DNA from: Pseudomonas helmanticensis
Lineage (GTDB): Bacteria; Pseudomonadota; Gammaproteobacteria; Pseudomonadales; Pseudomonadaceae
Assembly: GCF_900182985.1 (NCBI RefSeq)
Contig: NZ_FXUY01000001.1
Span: 682,001-746,000, forward strand
Length of the DNA stretch: 64,000 nucleotides
Reading direction: 5' to 3'
The notes under the pieces were generated by a model that made no database searches, was not told the DNA's origin, and saw nothing but the letters and a program-made list of their open reading frames with translations. How positions within the stretch are numbered: position 1 is the first letter of the stretch; the number at the start of each line of letters is the position of its first letter. Below are positions 45,301-55,464 of the stretch, piece after piece. The translations under genes were made by a program, and so were the position numbers.

Positions 45301-48300
45301 CGCTCAAAGGCCTGCGGATTCTGCTGTGCGGCGGTGAGCGTGGCGATCCGGCGGCGTTCCGGCGTCTGCTGGCCGAGGCCCCCGCATTGCGCATCGTGCA
45401 TTGCTACGGCCCGACCGAAACCACCACCTACGCAACAACCTTTGCCGTGTGCGAAGTGGCGGAACACGCCGAGAGCGTGCCGATTGGCGGGCCGATCGGC
45501 AACACCCAGGTCTACGTACTCGACGCATACCAGCAACCGGTGCCGATGGGCGTGACCGGCGAGCTGTACATCGGCGGCCAGGGCGTGGCACTGGGTTACC
45601 TGAACCGACCGGATCTGACCGCCGAGAAATTCCTCCGCGATCCGTTCAGCGATAAGCCTGGCGCGTTGCTCTACCGCACCGGCGACCTCGCACGCTGGCT
45701 GGCGCCGGGGCAACTCGACTGCATCGGCCGCAACGACGATCAGGTGAAGATCCGTGGCTTCCGCATCGAACTGGGCGAAATCGAGAATCGCCTGCTGAAC
45801 TGCCCGGGGATCAAAGAGGCGGTGGTGCTGGCGCGTCGTGACGGTCAGGACGCCACGCGTCTGGTGGCTTACTACACCGCGCACGATGGCGTCTTGGACA
45901 GCGCCGAACTGCACGCACAGTTGCACGCACGACTGCCGGAATACATGGTGCCGACGGCGTGGGTGCAACTCGATGTGTTGCCGTTGAACAACAACGGCAA
46001 GGTCGACCGCAAGGCACTGCCGGCACCGACGCAGGAGGCGCTGCTCAGTAGGGTTTACGAGGCGCCGGCCAATCCACTGGAAATCAGCCTCGCACAGGTC
46101 TGGGCCGAGGTGTTGCAGGTCGAACAGGTCGGCCGCCACGACAACTTCTTCGACCTCGGCGGCCACTCGTTGCTGGCGATGCGCATGCAGTCCCAGGTGC
46201 GCGAGCAATTGGGTGTGGAACTGGCGCTGGCCGATCTGTTCGCCAATCCGCAGCTGGCGGCGGTCGCCGAGGTCTTGGGTCAGGCCGAACGCAGCAGCTT
46301 GCCGCCGATTCTGCCGGCGCCGCGTGATCAGGCGTTGCCGCTGTCGTTCGCCCAGCAACGTTTGTGGTTCCTCGCGCAGATGGACGGCGGCAACACCGCC
46401 TACAACATTCCTCTGGGCCTGCACCTGCGTGGCCGACTCGACGCCGTGGCCCTGCAACGGGCACTGGCGCGGATCGTCGCGCGCCACGAAACCCTGCGCA
46501 GCCGTTTCGCGCAATTCAACGACGAAGCACAGGTGCTGATTGCCCCGGTCGACAGTGGCTTGCCGCTGATTGAGGAAGATTGGCGCCAACACCCGCAGAG
46601 CGACGAGGCCTTGCGCACACTGCTCGACACGGAAGCACGCGGGCCTTTCAATTTGCAGGATGAACCGCTGATTCGTGGCCGTCTGGTACGTCTGGCCGAT
46701 GATCACCATGTGCTGTTGCTGACGATGCACCACATCATCTCCGACGGCTGGTCGATGGGCGTGCTGACCCGCGAATTGATGGCGCTGTATCAGGCGTTCA
46801 GCCACGGCGAGGACGATCCGCTGCCGCCGTTGGCCCTGCAATACGCCGACTACGCGGTGTGGCAGAGGCGCTGGCTGAGCGGCGAGGTGTTGCAACGCCA
46901 GAGCGATTACTGGCAGCAGACGCTGGCCGGAGCGCCAGCCTTGTTGAGCCTGCCGACTGACCATCCGCGTCCGGCACAACAGGAACACCACGGTGGCAGT
47001 GTCGAAATCGTGCTGGACGAACAGACCAGCGCTGCTCTCAAGGCGCTGTGTCAGCGTCACGCCGTGACGCCGTACATGGTCATCATGAGCGCCTGGGCGA
47101 TGTTGCTCGCTCGCCTGTCCGGACAGTCCGATGTGGTGGTCGGCACGCCGGTGGCCAACCGCACCCGCGCCGAGATCGAAGGCTTGATCGGTATGTTCGT
47201 CAATACGCTGGCGCTGCGCATTGATACCTCGGGCGATCTGAACGGCGCGGCGCTGCTGGCGCGGGTCAAGGCGCAGACTTTGGCGGCGCAGGCGCATCAG
47301 GATCTGCCGTTCGAGCACGTGGTGGAAATCACCCGGCCGCTGCGCAGCCTCGCCCACACACCGTTGTTCCAGACGCTGCTGAGCTGGGACAGTAGCGTCG
47401 CGCCCGCCCTGGCACTGGGTGGCCTGACGCTGGAAGGTGTCGCTGGGGAAAATCACTTCGTGAAGTTCGACCTGTCGCTGAGCCTCGGTGAAACTGCGCA
47501 AGGCGTCCGCGGCTCGCTGCGCTACGCCACGGCGTTGTTCGATGAGTCGACGGTGCGGCGTTTTGTCGGTTACTTCCGGCGCTTGCTGGCGGCGCTGGTC
47601 AGCGATGACCAGGCGAAACTGGCGCAGGTCAATCTGCTGGCGGCGGATGAGCAGCAGCGCCTGCTCGGCGAGTTCAATGCGACTGCGCTCGATTGCCCGG
47701 TCGAGCAGCCGATTCAAAGCCTGTTCGAAGCACAGGTGCAGCGTCAGCCAGACGCCATCGCCGTGCAAGCTGGCGAACTCTGCCTGACGTATCGCCAACT
47801 GAATGCCCGCGCCAATCGACTCGCGCATCATCTGCGCGAGCAAGGCGTTGGGCCGGATGCGCGGGTGGCGCTGTGTGTCGAGCGTGGGCTAGATCTGGTG
47901 GCGGGGTTGCTTGGCATTCTCAAGGCCGGTGGCGCGTATGTGCCGCTGGATCCGGCTTATCCGGCGGAGCGCATCGATTTCATGCTCAGGGACTGCGCGC
48001 CGACGGCGGTATTGGTACACACCGCCACCCGATCGCTGTTCGCCGCGACCGATGCGCTGTTGATCGATTTCGACCAATGCAGCTGGCATGACCAGTCGGA
48101 AAACAATCCGCAAGTTCCCGGCCTGAGTGCTTCGAATCTGGCCTACATGATCTACACCTCGGGTTCGACCGGCACGCCAAAAGGCGTGATGCTCGAGCAT
48201 CGTGGCCTGTGCAATCTGGTGCATTGGGGCTCGCAGATTTCCCCGCCGACCACAGACGGCGCGCTGTTGCAGAAGGCGCCTTTCAGTTTCGACGGTTCGG

Positions 48301-51179
48301 TGTGGGAGTTCTTCTGGCCGCTGACGGCGGGTGTGCGTCTGGTATTGGCACGGCCGGGCGGCCACCGTGAACCGGCGTATCTGGCGCAAGTGATTCGTCA
48401 GCAACGGGTTACGGTGGTCAAGTTTGTGCCGGCACTGTTGCAGCAATTTCTTGAACTGCAGGAGGTCAGTGAATGCACCAGCCTCACCGATGTGTTTTGT
48501 GGTGGCGGCGAACTGACGGCGGCGCTGGCCGCTGCTGTGCGCCAGCACCTGCCGTGGGTGCGCCTGCATAACGTCTATGGCCCGACCGAAGCCACGGTCG
48601 ACAGCACGGCATGGACGCTGGAACCGCACATGGCCGTGCCGACATCGGAGTTGCCGATCGGTAAAGCCATCTGCAACACCCGCCTGTATGTACTCGATGC
48701 GCATGATCAGGTTGTGCCACTTGGCGTCGTCGGCCAGTTGCACATCGGCGGGGTCGGCGTGGCGCGAGGGTATATGGGACTGCCGCAGATGCAGGCCGAG
48801 CGCTTTATCGACAGTCCGTTCGTGGCCGGTGATCGCTTGTACCGCACCGGCGATCTGGTGCGTTACCGCGCGGACGGTAACCTCGAGTTCCTCGGGCGCA
48901 ATGACTTCCAGGTCAAGCTGCATGGCTTGCGCCTGGAACTCGGTGAAATCGAAGCGCGGTTGATCCAGCACCCGGATGTGCGCGAGGTGGTGGTGTTGAT
49001 GCGTGACGAGCGTCTGGTCGCCTATTTCACTACGGTTAATGGCAGTGCTGTACCGGCGATCGACACGCTGCGCGCGTTCATCCTCGAACAATTGCCCGAG
49101 TACATGGTGCCGGGCGCGTTTGTCGCGCTCGACGTTTTGCCGTTGAGTCCCAACGGCAAGATCGACCGTCAGGCGCTGCCGGCACCGGGCCTCGACGCGG
49201 TGCTCAGCCGCCACTACGAAGCGCCCCAAGGCGAGGTCGAAACCGTGCTGGCGCGCATTTGGGGCGAGGTACTGAATGTCGAGCAGGTCGGACGTCACGA
49301 CAATTTCTTTGAATTGGGCGGGCATTCATTGCTGGCGATTCGTCTGGTCAACCTGTTGCAGCGTGCAGGGCAGCAGGTGACGCTGGCGGAGCTGTTCCAG
49401 CGGCCGAACATCGAATCACTGGCGGCGCTGATCAGTCAGCGCAATGGCGTTCCCGAGCAACCGGAAGGACTGGTCGTGGTGCGACCGGGAGAGGGCGGTC
49501 ATGCGCTGTTCCTGATCCATGAGTTCAGCGGCCGCGATGTGTATTTCCCGGCATTGGGTTTGCACATCGACGGGCAGTTCCCGATTTACGGCTTGCCCGG
49601 TGTGCCGCTGAGGCAGCCGCAACTGCGCACCCTTGAATGCATGGCCGCGCGGATGGTCGGGATCATCCGCTCGGTGCAGCCGCAGGGGCCGTATCGTCTG
49701 GCCGGGTGGTCGTTTGGTGGCTTGCTGGCCTATGAAATCGCGCAGCAACTGCTCGGTCTCGATGAGGCCGTGGCGTTTGTCGGCCTGCTCGATACTTACG
49801 CGCCGCACCCGGTCAGCCAGGATAAAACCCGCTGGAGTGGCGAGCATCGCGACAAACGTCAATTGCTCGAACATTGCCGTGCGCGTTCGCAGATGCGCGG
49901 TGCAGAAGGGCAACAAGCGTTGACTGAGGTAGAGACGCTGGAGGCGGAAGTCGAACTTATTGCCTTCGACGATTTGTTTCGGCGCTGCTGCGAACAGCAA
50001 TTGCCGGACCCGGAACTGGCTGCACTGAGCGCAGCGGAATCCTGGAGTTACTTTGATCGTGAGGCCGCCCATGGCCTGGCGCTGGCGCATTACCGGCTCG
50101 CCCCGGCCAGTCAGCCGGTGCACCTGTTCCGGGCTCAGGGGCTGATGCCGGGGCAGGCACAACCGAGTCCGACCCGAGGCTGGGAGACCAAGGTCGCCCC
50201 AGGTTTGCTGCACTGCATCGATGTACCGGGTGACCACCGTAGCATGATGAAAACCCCGGATATCGAGGCACTCGGCCATGCCCTGAGTCAGGCCATGGCG
50301 GCGGCGCAGGCTCCGCAGCCACAGGCCTATCAGCCACTGTTGACGATCCAGAGCGGGCACCCCGGGCATGCGCCGATCTTCTGCGTGCCGGGGGCGGGCG
50401 ACAGTGTCACCGGCTTCATTCACCTGACCGAAGCACTCGGCCCGGAATGGCCGATTTTCGGTCTGCAACCGCGCGGGCTCGATGGCAGCGGCGTGCCGCA
50501 CAGTCAGGTCGAGGCGGCGGCGCGGTGTTATCTGCACGCCGTCGAGCAGTTGTATCCGCAAGGCGCGGTGCACCTGATCGGCCATTCGTTCGGCGGCTGG
50601 GTCGTGCATGCCATGGCCGCGCAGTTGCAGGCGGCCGGACGTGAAGTGGCGTCGTTGACCCTGATCGACAGCGAAGCCCCCGGTGGCAACGGCACGGCGG
50701 GCAAACCGTACACGACGACCGCCGCGCTGCAACGTTTGATCGAGACGTTGCAGCTGTCCAGCGGCAAGTCTCTGGGCATCGATCCGCAAGCGTTTGCCGA
50801 GGCTGACGAGTCTGCGCAAATGCGCCTGTTGCACCAAGGCATGGTGCGCGCCGGTGTGTTGTCGGCGCGGTCATCGGAGCAGGCGATGCACGGCCCGGTC
50901 CGCACTTTCGCCACGGCACTGCGCACGGTCTATCAACCGCAATTGGCCTACACCGGGCCGGTGCGGCTGGCGCTGGTCGATGACCCGACGCTGGATGCGT
51001 GGGGCAATCAGCGCGAGCAAGCGGCGATGGTTGAGGGTTGGCAGCGCCAGGTCGCGGATCTGGCGGTGTGGTACGGGCCGGGCAACCATTTCACGATTCT
51101 CAAGGCGCCCAACGTCTTCAGTTTCGCGGCGTGGTGGCATGACGGACGGAAAGTGCCGGCGGGCGAAATATTGTCCTGA
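33336..51179 (+). CDS. arfC: Lipopeptide NRPS, modules 7-11 with tandem thioesterases (ArfC-type)
   Basis: Terminal synthetase, 5947 residues. Start is GTG 33336 (GGAGAT eight bases before), overlapping the previous stop as GTGA. Residues 1-50 are a TubC-type docking domain (LELLATLKAKDIQLAV...LREHKPALIELI). Modules: 7 C/E, A = D-A-W-F-L-G-N-V-V Leu, Ser1099; 8 LCL, A = D-A-W-Q-F-G-V-V-D Gln, Ser2155; 9 C/E, A Leu, Ser3227; 10 LCL, A = D-A-M-F-L-G-C-T-Y probably Ile or Val, Ser4278; 11 LCL, A = D-G-W-K-F-G-V-V-D acidic, Ser5331. LCL domains start LPLSFAQQRLWFLAQM and have HHIISDGWS-like cores. C-domain types predict D-Ser6, L-Leu7, D-Gln8, L-Leu9, L-Ile10. Two thioesterases follow: TE1 with GWSFGG (Ser5459) and TE2 with GHSFGG (Ser5751); together they release and cyclise the product, by family precedent between Thr3 and the last residue. 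Length, module number and tandem TE equal arthrofactin ArfC. Confidence 0.96.
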
Positions 51180-51196
51180 TTGTTGTTTATCTAGCA

Positions 51197-51219
51197 GAGC
51201 CCGGCGTCGCGCCGGGCTC
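51197..51219. terminator. GC hairpin between NRPS and exporter genes
   Basis: Perfect 10-base inverted repeat GAGCCCGGCG-TCG-CGCCGGGCTC beginning 18 bases after the NRPS stop. No T-run follows on either strand, so it is more likely a pause, attenuator or mRNA-stabilising hairpin than a full terminator, allowing some transcription into macA. Confidence 0.6.
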
Positions 51220-51245
51220 GATCCTGAACGGACTTGTGGGCATTT

Positions 51246-52394
51246 ATGGAAAAGTCGAAGTGGCGCAAAGTCGGTATGGGTTTGGCGTTGGCGGTGGTGG
51301 CGGGGTTGGTGTTCTACACGGTGCAGGCGCCGGCGGAGGCGCCGCAGTACCTGACCGCCACGGTCGCGCGCGATGACATCGAGAACGCGGTGCTGGCCAC
51401 CGGCGTACTCGAAGGGATCAAGCAGGTTGACGTCGGTGCGCAGGTCTCGGGTCAGCTGAAGTCGCTGAAGGTCAAGGTCGGCGACAAGGTGAAAAAAGGC
51501 CAGTGGCTGGCGGAGATCGATCCGCTGGTGCTGCAGAACACCCTGCGCCAGGCTCAGGTCGATGAGGAAAATCTGCAGGCGCAGAAACGCGCCACGCAGG
51601 CCCAGCTCAAACAGACCAAGGCGATTTACGAGCGCTATCAGAACCTGCAGGAGGATGCGTCGATCTCGCGCCAGGATTTCGAAACCGCCGAGTCGAACTA
51701 TCAGGTGCAGCAGGCCAACCTGATGTCGCTGGATGCGCAGATCAAAAGTGCGCACATCCAGATCGACACCGCCAAGGTCAATCTGGCCTACACACGGATT
51801 GTCGCGCCGATCGATGGCGACGTGGTCGGCGTGGTCACTCAGGAAGGCCAGACAGTCATCGCCAGCCAACTGGCGCCGGTCCTGCTGAAACTGGCGGATC
51901 TGGACACCATGACGGTCAAGGCGCAGGTCTCGGAGGCCGATGTGATTCATATCGCGCCGGGGCAGGAGGTGTATTTCACTATTCTCGGCGAGGACAAACG
52001 CTACTACGCGAAACTGCGCGGCACCGATCCTGCGCCACAGAACTTTCTCGAAACGCCGCCCGCCGGCACGCCGAAGCAAAGCAGCGCAGTGTTCTACAAC
52101 GCCTTGTTCGAGGTGCCAAACCCTGACCATCGCCTGCGTATTTCGATGACCGCGCAGGTGCGTATCGTCCTCGACACCGCCAAGGCTGTGCTGACCGTGC
52201 CGGTGGCGGCGCTCGGCCCGCGCAATGCCGATGGCAGTTTCCCGGTGCGCGTACTCGACGCCAAGGGCCACGCGCAGTCGCGCAATGTGCAGACCGGGAT
52301 CAACAACAACGTCAAAGTGCAGATCAATGGCGGTCTGGCTGAAGGCGATCGGGTGGTGATCGGTGATCCGCTGACCAACGTGGCGGGAGCCTGA
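51246..52394 (+). CDS. macA: MacA-type periplasmic adaptor of lipopeptide exporter
   Basis: 382-residue membrane-fusion protein linking the inner-membrane MacB pump to an outer-membrane channel. An N-terminal signal anchor (about 8-26) is followed by a lipoyl half (VSGQLKSLKVKVGDKVKKGQWLAEID), a long coiled-coil hairpin (about 95-175), the second lipoyl half and beta-barrel region (APIDGDVVGVVTQEGQTV). The in-frame ATG at 51246 is preferred to an upstream TTG at 51234. It lies directly after the NRPS genes and two bases before macB; equivalents in arthrofactin-type loci (arfD) are implicated in product export. Confidence 0.94.
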   Translation: MEKSKWRKVGMGLALAVVAGLVFYTVQAPAEAPQYLTATVARDDIENAVLATGVLEGIKQVDVGAQVSGQLKSLKVKVGDKVKKGQWLAEIDPLVLQNTLRQAQVDEENLQAQKRATQAQLKQTKAIYERYQNLQEDASISRQDFETAESNYQVQQANLMSLDAQIKSAHIQIDTAKVNLAYTRIVAPIDGDVVGVVTQEGQTVIASQLAPVLLKLADLDTMTVKAQVSEADVIHIAPGQEVYFTILGEDKRYYAKLRGTDPAPQNFLETPPAGTPKQSSAVFYNALFEVPNPDHRLRISMTAQVRIVLDTAKAVLTVPVAALGPRNADGSFPVRVLDAKGHAQSRNVQTGINNNVKVQINGGLAEGDRVVIGDPLTNVAGA

Positions 52395-52396
52395 AC

Positions 52397-54355
52397 ATGA
52401 CTGAGCCACTGTTACAGCTCACCGGCATCACCCGCAGTTTCACCGCTGGTGACCGTGAATTTCTCGCGCTGAACAACATCAACCTGACGATCCATGCCGG
52501 GGAAATGGTCGCGATCATTGGCGCTTCCGGCTCTGGCAAGTCAACGCTGATGAACATCCTCGGTTGCCTCGATTACGCCACCGCCGGCAGCTACAAAATC
52601 AATGGTCAGGAAACCCGCGACCTGGACAATCAGGCGCTGGCCGAACTGCGCCGCGACTACTTCGGCTTCATCTTCCAGCGCTACCATTTGCTGCCGCACC
52701 TGAGTGCGATGCACAACGTCGAGATGCCGGCGATTTATGCCGGTACGCCACAGTTGCAACGCCATGCCCGCGCCCGCGAGCTGTTGGCGCGGCTGGGCCT
52801 GGAAGGCCACCTGACGCATCGGCCGAGCCAGTTGTCCGGTGGCCAGCAGCAGCGGGTGAGTATCGCCCGAGCGTTGATGAATGGCGGCGAAGTGATCCTC
52901 GCCGACGAGCCCACCGGCGCGCTCGACACGGCCAGCGGCAAAGAGGTGATGCGCATCCTGCTGGAGCTGCACGCGGCCGGGCACACGGTGATTCTGGTGA
53001 CCCACGACCCGAAAGTCGCGGCCAACGCCGAGCGCATCATCGAAGTCAGCGACGGTGAAATCCTCAGCGACCGCGCCAACGAACGCGACACCACGCACTT
53101 GCTCAGCGATGAGCCGGTGGCGCCGAAAGCCACCGCTTCACGGCGTCTGGTCGCCAGCCTCGGCCTGTTCAAGGAAGCTTTCAGCATGGCCTGGGTCGCG
53201 TTGATCTCGCACCGCATGCGCACCTTGCTGACGATGCTCGGCATTGTCATCGGCATCACCTCGGTGGTGTCGATCTCGGCGGTCGGCGAGGGCGCCAAGA
53301 ACTACGTGCTCAAGGACATCGCGGCGATTGGCAGCAACACCATCGATGTCTATCCCGGTAGCAGTTACGGTGACAAGCGTGCAGCGGCCATCGAAACCCT
53401 GACGCCGGCCGATGTCACAGCCCTGAATCAGCTGTATTACGTCGACAGCGCCACGCCGATGATCGGCCGCAGTCTGTTGCTGCGCTACCGCAATATCGAT
53501 CTGGATGCGCAGGTCAACGGGGTCAGCGATCAGTATTTCAAGGTGCGCGGGATCAAGATGGCGGCGGGCATTGCGTTCAGCGAAAGCGATGCGCGACGCC
53601 AGGCGCAAGTCGTGGTGATCGATCACAACACCCGTCAGCGCTTGTTCGGGCAGGATGTCGATCCGCTGGGCCAGGTGATCCTGATCGGCAACCTGCCGTG
53701 CACGGTGATCGGCGTCGCGGCGCCGGATAAAAGCCTGTTTGCCTCGGGCAAGACCCTTAACGTCTGGGTGCCTTACGAAACGGCCGCCGGGCGGGTGTTG
53801 GGCCAGCGTTATCTGGACAGTATCAGCGTGCGCATGAAGGACGGCCAGCCGAGCAAGGTGGTTGAAGAACATGTCACGCAGCTGTTGTTGCAACGCCACG
53901 GCAGCAAGGATTTCTTCACCAACAACCTCGACAGCGTGTTGCAGACGGTGCAGAAAACCAGTCGTTCGCTGGCCTTGCTGTTGTCGTTGATTGCGGTGAT
54001 TTCGCTGGTGGTCGGCGGTATCGGGGTGATGAACATCATGCTGGTTTCGGTAACCGAGCGTACGCGGGAGATCGGCATTCGCATGGCGGTGGGGGCGCGG
54101 CAGTCGGATATTCGTCAGCAGTTTCTGGTCGAGGCGGTGATGGTCTGCCTGTTGGGCGGGGCGATCGGCATTTCGCTGTCGTATGCCATCGGGCATCTGT
54201 TTTCGCTGTTTATCAAGGAGTGGGAGATGGTTTTCTCGCTGACCTCGGTGCTCACGGCGGTGATCTGCTCGACGCTGATCGGCATCGTCTTCGGCTTCGT
54301 CCCGGCGCGCAACGCCTCGCGCCTCGACCCGATCGAAGCGCTCGCCCGCGACTGA
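52397..54355 (+). CDS. macB: MacB-type ABC exporter of the lipopeptide
   Basis: 652-residue fused ATPase-permease of the inner membrane. The ATPase (about 1-230) shows Walker A GASGSGKST (about 43-51), signature LSGGQQQRV and Walker B VILADEPTGALD. The permease part has one membrane helix near 275-295, a large periplasmic domain and three C-terminal helices (about 525-640) ending in the FtsX-like FVPARNASRLDPIEALARD. The ATG at 52397 has GGGAG upstream. With macA and the distant OprM-like lipoprotein it can form a tripartite exporter for the lipopeptide; a role in macrolide export is only the family name. Confidence 0.95.
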   Translation: MTEPLLQLTGITRSFTAGDREFLALNNINLTIHAGEMVAIIGASGSGKSTLMNILGCLDYATAGSYKINGQETRDLDNQALAELRRDYFGFIFQRYHLLPHLSAMHNVEMPAIYAGTPQLQRHARARELLARLGLEGHLTHRPSQLSGGQQQRVSIARALMNGGEVILADEPTGALDTASGKEVMRILLELHAAGHTVILVTHDPKVAANAERIIEVSDGEILSDRANERDTTHLLSDEPVAPKATASRRLVASLGLFKEAFSMAWVALISHRMRTLLTMLGIVIGITSVVSISAVGEGAKNYVLKDIAAIGSNTIDVYPGSSYGDKRAAAIETLTPADVTALNQLYYVDSATPMIGRSLLLRYRNIDLDAQVNGVSDQYFKVRGIKMAAGIAFSESDARRQAQVVVIDHNTRQRLFGQDVDPLGQVILIGNLPCTVIGVAAPDKSLFASGKTLNVWVPYETAAGRVLGQRYLDSISVRMKDGQPSKVVEEHVTQLLLQRHGSKDFFTNNLDSVLQTVQKTSRSLALLLSLIAVISLVVGGIGVMNIMLVSVTERTREIGIRMAVGARQSDIRQQFLVEAVMVCLLGGAIGISLSYAIGHLFSLFIKEWEMVFSLTSVLTAVICSTLIGIVFGFVPARNASRLDPIEALARD

Positions 54356-54370
54356 TAGCCCGCGCTTGTT

Positions 54371-54499
54371 GTTGATCGTTCCCACGCTCTGCGTTGATCG
54401 TTCCCACGCTCCGCGTGGGAATGCCTCTAGGGACGCTCTGCGTCCAGTGACGCGAAGCGTCACGGGCTGCATTCCCACGCGGAGCGTGGGAACGATCAA
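54371..54499. repeat. Inverted repeat, family 3, with a duplicated left end
   Basis: Main inverted repeat at 54394-54499: left arm TTGATCGTTCCCACGCTCCG with its complement ending CGTGGGAACGATCAA, arms about 31 bases, plus an inner stem GTGACGC-GAA-GCGTCAC. The first 22 bases are duplicated in tandem at 54371-54392 with one difference. It separates convergent macB and luxR and may terminate both. Confidence 0.88.
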
Positions 54500-54535
54500 T
54501 AGCGGCGTTATCAAACAGCGATTTTTGCAGGGTTA

Positions 54536-55294
54536 TCAGGCCGCGCTCGATGCCGAGGTTTCCTGCGGTGAATACATCCAGCGCATCAGCGAATGTCGGC
54601 CACTGATGCCCAATTTGATCGCTGCCCGCTTGAGATAGCTTTCCACCGTGTTGACCTTCAGTTGCAACTGCTCGGCCAGTTCCGGGGCCGTGCGCCCGGC
54701 GAGCAGGCCGATGCACACCTCGGTTTCACGATTCGACAGGCCCAGGCCCAATTGCTGCAAGCGCTCGCTGAAGCGCAGGCGCAGGGTTTCCAGGCCGGTG
54801 CCCTCTGGGGGTTCACTGGGGCTTTCGGCGTCAGGGCTGGCGGGTTGTACGGCGTTGATGTGTTTCTCGACCATCGGCAGCAGCACCGGGGAGATGTCCT
54901 GTAACAGGCTGCGCTCCTGCGCGGAAAAACGTTGCGACTGGCCGTTGCGGTACACCGAAATCACGTAGCGAAAACCGTCTTTGCGGCGGCTCAGGTGCAG
55001 TTGCGAGGCATCGGAGACGCTGGCTGACTCCGGCGGCGGCAGATCGTGACTGGCCGCCGCGCTGTGTTCGGAGAACAGGGTTTCGGCGAGCAAGGCTGGC
55101 TCTTTCAGCGGTTCCGGGCCGCTGCGATGGGCTGCGCGGCTGACCGGCTCGACGCGCATCTGGCGGATGTGCGTGGCGTCCACCGCCAGTTGAGTGAGGA
55201 TCAGGTCGTGCAGCATGCGCGGAAAATGCCGGCTGCCGGTGCTGGCAATGACTTTGCCAATCTGCGGGAACAGGTGTGAGTTCATGTCATTCAT
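54536..55294 (-). CDS. LuxR-type regulator downstream of the lipopeptide exporter genes
   Basis: 252-residue regulator with a C-terminal LuxR/GerE helix-turn-helix (about 180-245; SNRETEVCIGLLAGRTAPELAEQLQLKVNTVESYLKRA). No autoinducer-binding domain is recognisable; it is homologous to the regulator upstream of the NRPS genes, and such paired regulators flank many Pseudomonas lipopeptide loci. It is convergent with macB. Start at 55294 or at the next in-frame ATG (55285); neither has a strong ribosome site, but the first ATG sits inside a full RsmA/E consensus, favouring 55294 and post-transcriptional control. Confidence 0.92.
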   Translation of the reverse strand: MNDMNSHLFPQIGKVIASTGSRHFPRMLHDLILTQLAVDATHIRQMRVEPVSRAAHRSGPEPLKEPALLAETLFSEHSAAASHDLPPPESASVSDASQLHLSRRKDGFRYVISVYRNGQSQRFSAQERSLLQDISPVLLPMVEKHINAVQPASPDAESPSEPPEGTGLETLRLRFSERLQQLGLGLSNRETEVCIGLLAGRTAPELAEQLQLKVNTVESYLKRAAIKLGISGRHSLMRWMYSPQETSASSAA

Positions 55295-55300
55295 CCATGA
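55291..55300 (-). promoter_or_regulatory. Candidate RsmA/RsmE binding site over second luxR start
   Basis: On the minus strand TCATGGATGA agrees at every position with the RsmA/E consensus (A/U)CANGGANG(U/A); the A of GGA is the A of the ATG start codon. Occupancy would block initiation. Confidence 0.6.
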
Positions 55301-55464
55301 GTTGCAATGGGCGGCTCGTGTCCCGCAGGCGCCGGGGTGAAGCTCCTTGACCGGTAAAAACGCCTCGGGAATTGGATCCTATCCTAGTACAACGTTTCAG
55401 CGATCGCTTAATGAAGAGGTTATTAGTTCATAACAGACGCACACCTCGCCTTGCCGACGGCCGT

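Noticed and set aside
43146..47843. 1565-codon open frame on the minus strand inside the third synthetase gene
   Set aside because: Same reason: antisense of condensation, adenylation and carrier domains in the same phase relation; no start context or known motif.
51234..51245. TTG start four codons upstream for macA
   Set aside because: The ATG at 51246 immediately precedes the signal anchor, and the TTG has no better ribosome site.
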